Shown piece by piece: positions 8,422-16,784 of a stretch of 64,000 nt of DNA; position 1 is the stretch's first letter, and each line of letters opens with the position of its first letter. The DNA lies in NCBI RefSeq assembly GCF_001457415.1, contig NZ_LN881724.1, positions 1,178,001 to 1,242,000 on the forward strand, given 5' to 3'. This stretch comes from Gorillibacterium timonense (lineage in GTDB: Bacteria > Bacillota > Bacilli > Paenibacillales > NBRC-103111). Under the pieces are notes generated by a model. The model searched no databases. It saw nothing but the letters and a program-made list of their open reading frames with translations, and was not told the origin of the DNA. A program made the position numbers and the translations under genes.

Positions 8422-8940
8422 TTAGAGCAAGGCTTTAACGGCGGCAATCGCTTTGTCGTAATCAGGATGCTCGGTCATCTCACCGAGGTACTCGACGTAA
8501 CGGATCTTGTTCTCCTTGTCGAGGACAAAGATCGAACGCATCAGTAGGCGGAGCTCCTTGATGAGAACGCCGTAAGCGGTCCCGAAGGAGACGTCCTTGT
8601 GGTCCGAGAGCAGGACGACTTGATCGACCCCTGCGGCTCCACACCAGCGCGCTTGAGCAGGAGGGAGGTCGTTGCTGATCGTCAGAATGACCACTTCATC
8701 CCCCAGGTTAGCTGCTTCTTCATTAAACCGACGGGTCTGCATGTCGCATACCCCCGTGTCGAGCGAGGGAACAACGCTGATCAGCTTGATTTTGCCGGCA
8801 AAATCCTGCAGGGTCGCGGACTCCGTCAGATTCTTGCTCACGGTGAAATCGGGAGCGGATTCTCCAGCGTGGAGCTCCGGTCCGATGAGCGTGAGGGGAT
8901 TTCCTTTCAAGGTTGCCACACCAGTTCGTTCTTGAGTCAT
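8422..8940 (-). CDS. tpx: Thiol peroxidase (atypical 2-Cys peroxiredoxin)
   Basis: A 172-residue peroxiredoxin of the Tpx family that reduces hydroperoxides using thioredoxin. Seen: GNPLTLIGPELHAGESAPDFTV, the peroxidatic motif PSLDTGVCDMQTRRFN and the resolving cysteine in ARWCGAAG, both in the expected Tpx positions. Ribosome site GGAGG is followed by a second GGAG close to the ATG. Single-gene unit with a clear terminator, divergent from the GltC-like regulator. Confidence 0.96.
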   Translation of the reverse strand: MTQERTGVATLKGNPLTLIGPELHAGESAPDFTVSKNLTESATLQDFAGKIKLISVVPSLDTGVCDMQTRRFNEEAANLGDEVVILTISNDLPPAQARWCGAAGVDQVVLLSDHKDVSFGTAYGVLIKELRLLMRSIFVLDKENKIRYVEYLGEMTEHPDYDKAIAAVKALL

Positions 8941-9014
8941 GTTCTCCTATTCCTCCTTTAAGGGTTAGCTCGTTAACGTTTGGAAAGCAGCAAGAACTTC
9001 CATGCATTCTTTAT

Positions 9015-9043
9015 TATATAGGGTTGGAAAATCACTTGTCCAA
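9015..9043 (-). promoter_or_regulatory. Candidate tpx promoter
   Basis: On the minus strand: TTGGAC, 17-bp spacer, TATATA (with TATAAT overlapping). It lies in the tpx/LysR divergent interval. Confidence 0.5.
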
Positions 9044-9062
9044 TCCGAAAGAGAGGTAGCGA

Positions 9063-9965
9063 TTGGAACTTCGACAGCTCCAGTACTTTTTGAAGGTAGC
9101 CAAAAAACAGCATGTGACCCAAGCCTCCGAGGAGCTGCACATCGCTCAGTCGGCTGTCAGCCGCCAGATTCATCAACTCGAAGAGGAGCTCGGCGTATCC
9201 CTCTTCGTGCAGAGAGGACGAAACCTGCAGCTCACCTCTGCCGGGAAGCTGTTTCTGGGCCGGGTGGAAGGGATCATGAGCGAGCTGGAACGAGCGGTAA
9301 GGGAAGTGCAGGAATTCCTCGACCCTGCCAAAGGAGAGATTCGCATCGGATTTCCGCACAGCTTGGGAATCAGCCTGCTGCCGACCGTGGTCGCCGGCTT
9401 CCGTCGGATCTATCCGGAGGTGAAATTCCGCTTTCGCCAAGGGACATACAAGAGCTTGATCCGCGATGTGATCGAACGGGAGATCGATCTAGCGTTCATC
9501 TCCCCCCTTCCCGAACGCCATGATCGCGTGATCGGCGAGCTTTTGCTGACGGAGGAGTTATTTGCCATCCTGCCCGCCGGGCATCCTCTGGCGAACCAAA
9601 GCGAAATTCGGCTGGACGAGTTGTCCGAGGAACCGTTTGTCCTGTTCAGCGAAGCCTATTCCCTCCGTTCGATCGTCCTGTCCGCCTGCGAGAGAGCGGG
9701 CTTCCGCCCGCGAATCGAGTTTGAGGGGGAGGAGACGGACACGATCCGGGGGTTGGTCGCTGCCGGCATGGGCGTGAGCTTGCTTCCCGAGATGGCGCTC
9801 TCCGAAACCTCCGCTCTGGAGCCCGTTAAGCTCCGGGTGACGGAGCCGGCGGTGACGCGCACGGTGGGGATTATTCGCCGCAGTGGAGAAGCTTTACCGC
9901 CTGTAGCGGAAGGATTCCGGCGCTACCTGAACGATTATTTTCGCAGCAGAAGCGTTGTCAAATAG
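9063..9965 (+). CDS. gltC: LysR-family regulator, GltC-like
   Basis: A 300-residue LysR regulator: N-terminal winged HTH (MELRQLQYF, HVTQASEELHIAQSAVSRQIHQLEEELG), then an effector domain. The match to remembered Bacillus GltC runs along the whole protein, including LDPAKGEIRIGFPHSLG, LLPTVV, FRQGTYKSLI and GLVAAGMGVSLLPE. GltC activates glutamate synthase genes in response to carbon and nitrogen status, but gltAB is not adjacent here, so the target could differ. It starts with TTG, preceded by GAGAGGT. Divergent from tpx. Confidence 0.9.
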   Translation: MELRQLQYFLKVAKKQHVTQASEELHIAQSAVSRQIHQLEEELGVSLFVQRGRNLQLTSAGKLFLGRVEGIMSELERAVREVQEFLDPAKGEIRIGFPHSLGISLLPTVVAGFRRIYPEVKFRFRQGTYKSLIRDVIEREIDLAFISPLPERHDRVIGELLLTEELFAILPAGHPLANQSEIRLDELSEEPFVLFSEAYSLRSIVLSACERAGFRPRIEFEGEETDTIRGLVAAGMGVSLLPEMALSETSALEPVKLRVTEPAVTRTVGIIRRSGEALPPVAEGFRRYLNDYFRSRSVVK

Positions 9966-10001
9966 ATGGAGAACAGTAGATGGTGAATATGCGGTCAATA
10001 G

Positions 10002-10055
10002 AAAAGTCCTCATCCCCTTCGGACAAAATCACGAAGGGAATGAGGACTTTTTTGC
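10002..10055. terminator. Bidirectional intrinsic terminator
   Basis: Long stem AAAGTCCTCAT-CCCTTCG / CGAAGGGAATGAGGACTTT with T run on the plus side and AAAA-derived T run on the minus side. It serves the convergent LysR and YugP genes. Confidence 0.88.
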
Positions 10056-10091
10056 TAGATAAGCAGTGGTGTTCGAATTGTCTGTCAACCG

Positions 10092-10808
10092 TCAATCATT
10101 GTTGCGGTTGTTACCGAAGATCATCACGAAGCGGAGCAACTGCAAAAGCGAGATGAGGGCGGCGGCTACATACGTGAGAGCGGCGGCATTCAGCACCCGA
10201 TCCACTCCCGGCTTTTCCCGCAGATCGATGAAGCCTTCGGATACCATCAATCTCTTGGCGCGGTTCGTTGCGTTGAATTCCACGGGCAGCGTCACCAATT
10301 GAAACGCGACAGCAGCCGAAAAGAACAGGATGCCCACCCAAACGAGGTTCATGGAACCGAACAATACTCCTGCGAGCATAAGAAACGGAGAAGCGCTGGA
10401 AGCGAAATTCACGAAGGGGAACATCCGGTGGCGGGCGACCAGCATCGGATAAGCCTCCTTGTGCTGAATGGCATGGCCGACTTCGTGGCAGGCCACGGAA
10501 ATGGCGGAGATGCTGCTTTCATAATAGACCGGCTCCGACAACCGAACGACGCGCTTGATCGGGTCGTAATGATCACTCAAGGTTCCTGGCACAGGTTCGA
10601 TCGGAACATCGTACAAGCCGTTCAGATCGAGCATGCGGCGGGCGGCGTCATAACCGGTCATCCCGGAGCCGGCTCTCACCTGAGCGAATCGGTTGAAGGT
10701 GCCTTTGACGCGGAAGGATGCCCACAGGGACAACCCGAAGGCTAGCAGGATCAGGATCATCATGGGATCCATACCGAAGCCGTAGCCATAACCATAACTG
10801 GGATACAT
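10092..10808 (-). CDS. yugP: YugP-type zinc metallopeptidase
   Basis: A 238-residue membrane-bound zinc peptidase. An N-terminal Tyr/Gly-rich patch (MYPSYGYGYG) and a membrane span are followed by the catalytic CHEVGHAIQH (HExxH), then two or three more spans. The domain order and length match YugP proteins, whose substrates are unknown. AGGAGG precedes the start. It is convergent with the LysR gene and shares a bidirectional terminator. Confidence 0.92.
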   Translation of the reverse strand: MYPSYGYGYGFGMDPMMILILLAFGLSLWASFRVKGTFNRFAQVRAGSGMTGYDAARRMLDLNGLYDVPIEPVPGTLSDHYDPIKRVVRLSEPVYYESSISAISVACHEVGHAIQHKEAYPMLVARHRMFPFVNFASSASPFLMLAGVLFGSMNLVWVGILFFSAAVAFQLVTLPVEFNATNRAKRLMVSEGFIDLREKPGVDRVLNAAALTYVAAALISLLQLLRFVMIFGNNRNND

Positions 10809-11052
10809 GATCGAAATCCTCCTATTCTGAGATCGGGTGTTTTTTCTCTTCCTTATCTATACGGAAAAAACGGGGACTGGTTTCATCGCCCGCGCAAACC
10901 GGAAGATCCTTTTTTTATGATTTTCTCAAGCTAGTTTACCCGCACGGAGAACAAAAGAACCGATTTCGACCCTTCTTTTTCCTTTTGATCATACAATCTG
11001 TAACCAAACATCACATTAATGCGCAAATACGAATGATTCCATGCTCGAATAA

Positions 11053-11078
11053 CAACATATTTACGAAAAAATATGTTG
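11053..11078. promoter_or_regulatory. 10-bp inverted repeat upstream of amtB -35
   Basis: CAACATATTT and AAATATGTTG, perfect, with a 6-base spacer, ending inside the -35 hexamer of the amtB promoter. It does not fit the GlnR consensus, so it may be a site for another regulator. Confidence 0.4.
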
Positions 11079-11104
11079 CATTTTATACCACATGCCAATA
11101 TAAT
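11076..11104 (+). promoter_or_regulatory. SigA promoter of amtB
   Basis: TTGCAT, 17-bp spacer, TATAAT; predicted start near 11111. Confidence 0.8.
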
Positions 11105-11122
11105 TACAACAAGTAAGTGAGA

Positions 11123-11139
11123 TGTAAAGAAATATAACA
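11123..11139. promoter_or_regulatory. GlnR/TnrA box in amtB leader
   Basis: TGTAAAGAAATATAACA is a perfect match to TGTNAN7TNACA. It lies about 12-28 bases after the predicted transcription start, a position that fits repression by GlnR when nitrogen is plentiful. Confidence 0.75.
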
Positions 11140-11156
11140 TTAAGGGAGAGGTTTCT

Positions 11157-12518
11157 ATGTGGAAAAAAGTGGCTGTCACAGCCGGCGCACTCACCTTGCT
11201 GTTTCCGACGCTCGCATTTGCTGATGGGGTAACCAACGAGCAATTGGCGACAGCAGTCAACTCACTCTGGGTTATGCTCGGCGCAATTCTGGTCATCTTT
11301 ATGCAAGGCGGCTTTGCTCTTCTCGAAGCCGGTTCGACCCGAATGAAAAACGCTGGTCACGTTGCCGGGAAAACCGTCCTCACCTTTGGTCTTGCATCTA
11401 TCGCATTTTGGGCTGTCGGCTTTGGTCTAGCCTTTGGTAACGGCAACGGGTTCCTTGGCACGACAGGCTTTTTCACGAACGTAACGAATTTGGCTCCGTT
11501 CGATACCGCCTTCGGGGCTCTGGGCCTTCCGATTTCAGTGCTCTTCCTGTTCCAGCTGGCTTTCGCCGGCGTATCGCTCGCCATCGTCTGGGGCGGCTTC
11601 GCGGAACGCGCTAAGCTCACCGTTTACTTCGTCTTCGGTGTTCTCTACATCATCCTCATCTATCCGTTCGCAGCTCACTGGGTATGGGGCGGTGGCTGGC
11701 TGTCCAAGATCGGCATGCTGGACTTCGCGGGCTCCACGGTCGTCCATCTACAAGGGGCTACTGCCGCGCTCGTCGGTACGATCATGCTCAAACCGCGTAT
11801 CGGCAAATTCAACAAAGACGGTTCTCCGAACCTGATTCCTGGTCACAACCAAGTGCTTACTGTTCTCGGTGTCATTATCCTCTGGATCTGCTGGTTTGGT
11901 TTCAACGCCGGTTCTACGGTGTCCGCACTGGTAGACTTCGGTTATGTCGCTGTAACGACGAACCTCGCAGCAGCCGCAGGCGCTGTAGCAACGCTGATTA
12001 TCTCCTGGATCTACTTCGGTAAAGCCGATGTTCCGGCGATGCTGAACGGTGTACTGGCCGCTCTCGTTGCAATCACGGCCGCTTGTGCCTTCGTTACTCC
12101 TTGGGCTGCAGTCGTCATCGGCGCCGTAGCTGGGGTCTTCACCTTCTACACCTCCGTCGGTCTGGAAAAGCTCGGACTTGACGATCCGATCTACGCCTTC
12201 TCTGTCCACGGTCTGTCCGGGGTATGGGGCACCATCTCCATCGGTCTCTTCGCAACGAAGGAACTGGCCGGAGAAGACAAAGCCGGGTTGTTCTACGGCG
12301 GCGGTCTGCACCAACTGGGCGTGCAAGCGCTGGGTGTTGTCGGAACCTTCGCATTCGTAGCCATTCTCAGCTTTGTGATTCTCTATATCATCAAGAAGAC
12401 CATCGGTCTCCGCGTTACCGAAGAAGAGGAGTTGATCGGTCTCGACTTGAGCGAGCACGGCAACTACGGGTACCCGGAACAACTGCACAAGGCGCAAGAT
12501 CAGACGTCTTCCATCTAA
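11157..12518 (+). CDS. amtB: Ammonium transporter
   Basis: A 453-residue Amt/MEP/Rh channel for ammonium uptake in the cytoplasmic membrane. A signal-type N terminus (WKKVAVTAGALTLLFPTLAFA) precedes about eleven membrane segments. Family motifs seen: FMQGGFALLEAGSTRMKN, FAERAKLTVYFVFGVLYIILIYP, DFAGSTVVHLQGATAAL, GFNAGST, and a late HGLSGVWGT. The C-terminal cytosolic tail is short. Ribosome site GGGAGAGG. A GlnR-type box in the leader indicates nitrogen control. The usual partner glnK (PII) does not follow it; a GlnD-like nucleotidyltransferase does. Confidence 0.97.
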   Translation: MWKKVAVTAGALTLLFPTLAFADGVTNEQLATAVNSLWVMLGAILVIFMQGGFALLEAGSTRMKNAGHVAGKTVLTFGLASIAFWAVGFGLAFGNGNGFLGTTGFFTNVTNLAPFDTAFGALGLPISVLFLFQLAFAGVSLAIVWGGFAERAKLTVYFVFGVLYIILIYPFAAHWVWGGGWLSKIGMLDFAGSTVVHLQGATAALVGTIMLKPRIGKFNKDGSPNLIPGHNQVLTVLGVIILWICWFGFNAGSTVSALVDFGYVAVTTNLAAAAGAVATLIISWIYFGKADVPAMLNGVLAALVAITAACAFVTPWAAVVIGAVAGVFTFYTSVGLEKLGLDDPIYAFSVHGLSGVWGTISIGLFATKELAGEDKAGLFYGGGLHQLGVQALGVVGTFAFVAILSFVILYIIKKTIGLRVTEEEELIGLDLSEHGNYGYPEQLHKAQDQTSSI

Positions 12519-12596
12519 ACCTGCCGATATCGAAATCTTGCAGATGTGCCTCATCGGCACCTGTTAAGAGGATCGCCTGCCAAGGGGGATGGCCTA

Positions 12597-13661
12597 ATGA
12601 CGACCCTATCTTTAAAATCTGCCGAATTCTACGTCAACCGGTTAGAGAGCATGGAGGAGCTGCTTGCCTTCCGCAAGCAGATGACCGACATGCTCCGGGA
12701 CCACCCCCTCGGTTCTTTTCCTCAAGAATATAACGATACCGTAAACGGGCTTCAGGACAAGATCATGCAAAAGGCGATCTCCATCGCTGAACGCTCGCTG
12801 ATCGAAGAAGGTCATGGTCCGCCTCCCGTTCCTTATGCCTTCATTCTCTTTGGCAGCGGGGGCAGGAGAGAGCAGACTCTCTGGAGCGATCAGGATAACG
12901 GGCTGATCTATGCGGATCCAACCCCTGATATGGCTCACCGGACAAAGGATTATTTCATGAAGCTGGGAGACCGGATCGTCTCCTCGCTTGCGGATACGGG
13001 TTATCCTCCCTGTGAAGGGGGGGTAACCTGTAACCATTCCCGCTGGAATAAACCTGCTGCGGCCTGGATCGAAATGCTCCAAGGCTGGGAGCTGGACGGC
13101 TCCTGGGAAGCGGTGCGCTATCTCCTGATCGTTGCGGATCTACGCCATTTGTACGGAGAGAAGGAACTCGCAAAAAGGATTCTGGCGGAGTTTGCAGCCT
13201 ATCCTCAGCACAGTCCCACTGCCATGAAGCGCATGCTGGAGAATACCTTGCGCCGAAAACCGGCGCTCGGTGTATTCGGTCAATTGATTACGGAACGTTA
13301 TGGAGAGAACGCAGGGCATTTTGATGTTAAATACGGGCTCTATATTCCGTTTGCCAGCGGAATCCGCCTGTTGGCCATCCATGAAGGAGTGTGGGCGACT
13401 TCCACCTCCCGTAGGCTTGAGGGGCTTCGGCAAAAAGGAAGCCTATCCCCAGAGCTTCTTCTGGAATGGCAGCGGAATTTTTCATCGGCGCTCTATTTCC
13501 GTACGATAGCAACACAAGAGCCCGAGCCAGGTAAGGAAGCTTCGACACCCATGCTGGACATCGGAGAGCTGGATGAGCTGAGGAAGCTGGAGTTGAAGCG
13601 GGCTCTTCGCTCGGTGCGGAAGCTGCAGAGAATCGTCGCTAAGCGGATCAACGGCGATTAA
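12597..13661 (+). CDS. GlnD-like nucleotidyltransferase (DUF294 family)
   Basis: A 354-residue cytosolic protein. The centre carries a nucleotidyltransferase-fold signature FILFGSGGRREQTLWSDQDNGLIY (GS-x-x-R-x-E and D-x-D/N). The C-terminal half fits the DUF294 C-terminal domain. GlnD enzymes uridylylate PII; proteins of this class are suspected to do something similar, but the substrate is unknown. No CBS or ACT domain is visible. It starts 78 bp after amtB and probably shares its transcript. The in-frame extension to 12546 has no ribosome site, while AAGGGGG precedes 12597. Confidence 0.85.
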   Translation: MTTLSLKSAEFYVNRLESMEELLAFRKQMTDMLRDHPLGSFPQEYNDTVNGLQDKIMQKAISIAERSLIEEGHGPPPVPYAFILFGSGGRREQTLWSDQDNGLIYADPTPDMAHRTKDYFMKLGDRIVSSLADTGYPPCEGGVTCNHSRWNKPAAAWIEMLQGWELDGSWEAVRYLLIVADLRHLYGEKELAKRILAEFAAYPQHSPTAMKRMLENTLRRKPALGVFGQLITERYGENAGHFDVKYGLYIPFASGIRLLAIHEGVWATSTSRRLEGLRQKGSLSPELLLEWQRNFSSALYFRTIATQEPEPGKEASTPMLDIGELDELRKLELKRALRSVRKLQRIVAKRINGD

Positions 13662-13748
13662 GCTTAATTCGCGAGTAGGTTAATGAGCCGTTATTGAGAG
13701 ATTTGAGAATGGATGTGTCAGCAAGCTGACCGGAAAGGAGGGATGGGC

Positions 13749-14489
13749 ATGAAGCCGGTACGTCCGGAGAATGCAGGCATCTGGCATCTATACAAACAGG
13801 GTGGCATCACGCCGGCCATCACCTCGCTCTTTAATCCCGGAAGCGCTCAGCACATGGCATACATCCGTTCCATGATGAAGGAACAGCGCAAGCAATCTCT
13901 GTATGAGATCGGGCTTGAAGACATGGAAGCGGTCGTCTTCGATTTGGAGACGACGGGATTTTCCCCCTATAACGGGGATGAGATCATCTCCATCGGAGCT
14001 ATAGCGGTCGTCGGTGAGCAAGTGATGGATTCCGAGACGTTTTATACGCCTGTAAATCCGAAACGCAAAATTCCCGAGGTTGTGGTTGAGCTTACGGGAC
14101 TCACCAATGAAGCTGCGGCGAGTGCCACTGAGCTTTTGCCTGCGCTCAGCGATTTTATGGATTTTATTCGCCAACGGATCCTACTCGCTCACGGGAGCGG
14201 CCACGACAAGCATTTTTTGAATGCCGCCCTCTGGAAAACGTCGAAGACAAGCCTGAATCACCGCCTCCTAGACACGATGATGATCGCCAAATGGCTGCAT
14301 CCCGGGAGCCGCAGCTTGTCTCTTGATGCGCTGCTCGACTATTACGAAATTCCTTGCATCAATCGTCACCACGCATTAGCCGATTCACGCATGACCGCCA
14401 AGCTGTGGTCGTTGCAGCTGAACGAGATCCTAAGTCGGGGTGTGAACACCCTCGGAGATCTGTATTCTCGTCTCAGCGTGTACGGGTAA
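13749..14489 (+). CDS. DnaQ-like 3'-5' exonuclease (DEDDh)
   Basis: A 246-residue protein with an exonuclease domain at about residues 60-225: VVFDLETTGFSP (Exo I, D-x-E), a central AHGSGHDKHFL (Exo II) and HHALADSRMT (Exo III, H-x4-D). About 55 residues precede the domain. AAAGGAGGG lies six bases before ATG 13749, so the upstream in-frame starts are less likely. In many bacteria a DUF294 protein is paired with such an exonuclease, and here both follow amtB. Possible roles include degrading nucleotide or RNA signals; not known. Confidence 0.88.
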   Translation: MKPVRPENAGIWHLYKQGGITPAITSLFNPGSAQHMAYIRSMMKEQRKQSLYEIGLEDMEAVVFDLETTGFSPYNGDEIISIGAIAVVGEQVMDSETFYTPVNPKRKIPEVVVELTGLTNEAAASATELLPALSDFMDFIRQRILLAHGSGHDKHFLNAALWKTSKTSLNHRLLDTMMIAKWLHPGSRSLSLDALLDYYEIPCINRHHALADSRMTAKLWSLQLNEILSRGVNTLGDLYSRLSVYG

Positions 14490-14517
14490 GCTTTCATTCG
14501 CTTTCTGCCAAAAGCGG

Positions 14518-14565
14518 CCTCTTGTCTGAACCTATAAGGGTGCAGACAAGAGGTTTTTCTTTTTG
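14518..14565 (+). terminator. Intrinsic terminator after the amtB-linked exonuclease
   Basis: CCTCTTGTCTG / CAGACAAGAGG stem followed by TTTTTCTTTTT. Confidence 0.9.
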
Positions 14566-14571
14566 GTGTAC

Positions 14572-14670
14572 CTAGTACGCTGTCAACCTTAATCGTGTGG
14601 ATATGAATCGGCGTCCATCGGTATGGGAAGTTGTGCGGAGTCCACAGTTTTTGAGTTGACAGCGTACTAG
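14572..14670 (+). repeat. Palindromic dispersed repeat (MITE-like), copy 3
   Basis: Best-preserved copy: CTAGTACGCTGTCAA at the left and TTGACAGCGTACTAG at the right are a perfect 15-bp inverted repeat. It sits between the exonuclease terminator and the stop codon of the MFS gene, ending on the base before that stop. TA dinucleotides at both ends could be a target duplication. Confidence 0.9.
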
Positions 14671-16014
14671 TTATGCGACTTCAGCCGAAGGCTTGATCAA
14701 GAAAAAAACGAGGCCAAGAGCGATGAGCGCCAAGGCGGACACCGTGATGAACACGAGCCGGTCCGACTTGTCCATCATCCAGCTGAACAGGGGAGGACCC
14801 GCCGCCACACCAAGGTAGCGAAGGCTGTTGTAGAGAGACGTAATCATTCCCCGCTCCTCCTTTTCCACGGAGCCGGTAATCATGGTGTTGAGGCAGGGGA
14901 GCAGAAGACCGATTCCGATGCTGTTGAGGGTCAGAAGTCCGATGAATACGATCATAGTTTTGTGAAAGAACACGGCGAGCCCCAAGCTGACTACCATTCC
15001 GAACATGGCTGTGAGCATCAGCTTGCGCATGAGGAGGCCGTTCTTTTTGATGTTGGCGCCGGTTGTGTAGGAGGTGACCACCATCCCGAGAAGGGGGATC
15101 GCAAGCACAAGCCCCTTGATGATTCCATTTATCGCGTAAGGAGGCTCTTCTAAGATGTTGGAGAGATAGAACAACACTCCAAAGAGGATGAACAAGCCCA
15201 GCGAACCGGCAAAGAAGGCGGGGATCAGCCATTTGCCTTTGCTTTTCAGAATCTTCAGGTTAGCTTGCAGATAATCGCGGAACCGGGGAGGCGCTTTCTC
15301 CTTCTTGGGTTCCTTGATGAGCAAGCTGACCGCAAGAATGGACATCAAGCAGAAGACAGGAAAAGCAAAAAAGGGTGCATACCAGACAAGGAGTGCGAGA
15401 GCCGCCCCAAGGATCGGGCTGATCACCTTACCTGTTCCATTGGAAGCTTCGGTGAGTCCCAATGCCCGGCTCTCCGTTGCCCCGCTGTACATGTCCCCGA
15501 CCAGCGCCATAGCGATGGAAGAGGTGCCGGCCGCGCCCACTCCTTGGAAGGCTCGAGCGATGATGATGACCGTGTACGATTTCCAAACTGCACCGAATCC
15601 GGCCAGCACGCCTGCTGCTCCGAACAGGATAAGAGCGGGGAGAATGACGCTTTTACGACTGAATCGATCGGATAAGAAGCCAGCGATCGGGATGACGAGA
15701 CCGGCAGTTACGGAAAACAAGGTGATCACAAGGCTGCTTTGCGCTTTGGAGATCCCAAGCTCCCGCACCATTTGAGGCAGGATCGGCACGAGTATGGAAT
15801 TGCCGAGCACCAGAACGAGCGGTACGGTAGCAATGGCTAGAAATTCACGCAGCTGATTTCGGCTGGATGGATTCCTTTTTTTGGACGAGCCTTCTTCTTC
15901 CGATCCCGAGTTTTCATCATCAGCTTCGGTTTGGCGGGAAGAACGGCGAGAGCTTGGAAGCTCAATCGTGCTTTCGAAGACGACCGGAAGCTTGCCCCTC
16001 TTGATTTTTTCCAT
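14671..16014 (-). CDS. MFS transporter
   Basis: A 447-residue major facilitator protein. An unusual polar, acidic N-terminal stretch of about 55 residues (DDENSGSEEEGSSKK) precedes twelve predicted membrane segments. The loop 2-3 motif GFLSDRFSRKSVILPAL and the drug-efflux-like NSILVPILPQMVRELGIS point to a drug/H+ antiporter, but the substrate cannot be read. GAAGGAAG precedes the start. The repeat element directly abuts the stop codon. Confidence 0.9.
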   Translation of the reverse strand: MEKIKRGKLPVVFESTIELPSSRRSSRQTEADDENSGSEEEGSSKKRNPSSRNQLREFLAIATVPLVLVLGNSILVPILPQMVRELGISKAQSSLVITLFSVTAGLVIPIAGFLSDRFSRKSVILPALILFGAAGVLAGFGAVWKSYTVIIIARAFQGVGAAGTSSIAMALVGDMYSGATESRALGLTEASNGTGKVISPILGAALALLVWYAPFFAFPVFCLMSILAVSLLIKEPKKEKAPPRFRDYLQANLKILKSKGKWLIPAFFAGSLGLFILFGVLFYLSNILEEPPYAINGIIKGLVLAIPLLGMVVTSYTTGANIKKNGLLMRKLMLTAMFGMVVSLGLAVFFHKTMIVFIGLLTLNSIGIGLLLPCLNTMITGSVEKEERGMITSLYNSLRYLGVAAGPPLFSWMMDKSDRLVFITVSALALIALGLVFFLIKPSAEVA

Positions 16015-16177
16015 GCGATTCCACTTCCTTCACACAGGCGTATCCTTACTATGACCTTCCCAGCCAAAGGGCATACGAGGAGGATAAGGGAAAGAGATGT
16101 GGGAACAATGGTCGGAAAGGAACCGTAACCCGATGAGGCGGAAAAAGCCTCAATGAAGCAACTAGAGGAGGGTTCAC

Positions 16178-16774
16178 ATGAAGAAAGTCGGGAATTGGAT
16201 GCCGATTTGGTGCGGAGCGATCCTCGCTCTTGCGGGTGTGTCGGATGCTGAATGGAGTGAAGCGGCAAGTCATAAGAACGGCTCGGTATTCGTATCGGTC
16301 CAGAGCCCTGCGTTTGATAGGGAACCGGCTCCCGGTGAAAAAGCGCCTGAACTAGCCTTACATGGACTTGACGGCAGCACCTATCGAGTCGGGGGAAAGC
16401 GGGAGAAGCCGTTGCTCCTCAATTTCTGGGATTCGAGCTGTCCACCTTGTATCGATGAAGCTCCTGATCTTGCTAGAATTTTCAACCAGTATAAGGACAA
16501 GCTTGACGTGCTCGCCGTAAACGTGACTCAGCAGGACAGCCGGGAGGATGCCGCTCAGTTTGCAGCAAAAAACGGGTATGCCTTCCCTGTTCTTCTGGAT
16601 GAACGAGGCCAAGCAACCCGTTTGTATCGCGTTCGTGGACTTCCGACCACCTTCCTCATCGGCAAGGATGGGATCGTCTACGATCAATTTTACCTGCTAC
16701 CTTCCGAGGATTGGGAAAAGAGAATCACACACTTTTTGCAGCACGATCCCGCCGATTCGCCTGATGTATCTTAA
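16178..16774 (+). CDS. TlpA/ResA-like thiol-disulfide oxidoreductase
   Basis: A 198-residue extracytoplasmic thioredoxin-fold protein. N-terminal signal or anchor (MKKVGNWMPIWCGAILALAG), then GEKAPELALHGLDG, the redox motif FWDSSCPPCIDEAP (C-P-P-C) and the cis-proline segment RGLPTTFLIGKDG. Such proteins reduce disulfides of cytochrome c or other exported proteins. AGAGGAGGG precedes the start. It ends only 10 bp from the convergent lipoprotein gene. Confidence 0.92.
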   Translation: MKKVGNWMPIWCGAILALAGVSDAEWSEAASHKNGSVFVSVQSPAFDREPAPGEKAPELALHGLDGSTYRVGGKREKPLLLNFWDSSCPPCIDEAPDLARIFNQYKDKLDVLAVNVTQQDSREDAAQFAAKNGYAFPVLLDERGQATRLYRVRGLPTTFLIGKDGIVYDQFYLLPSEDWEKRITHFLQHDPADSPDVS

Positions 16775-16784
16775 GAGAAGCCCA

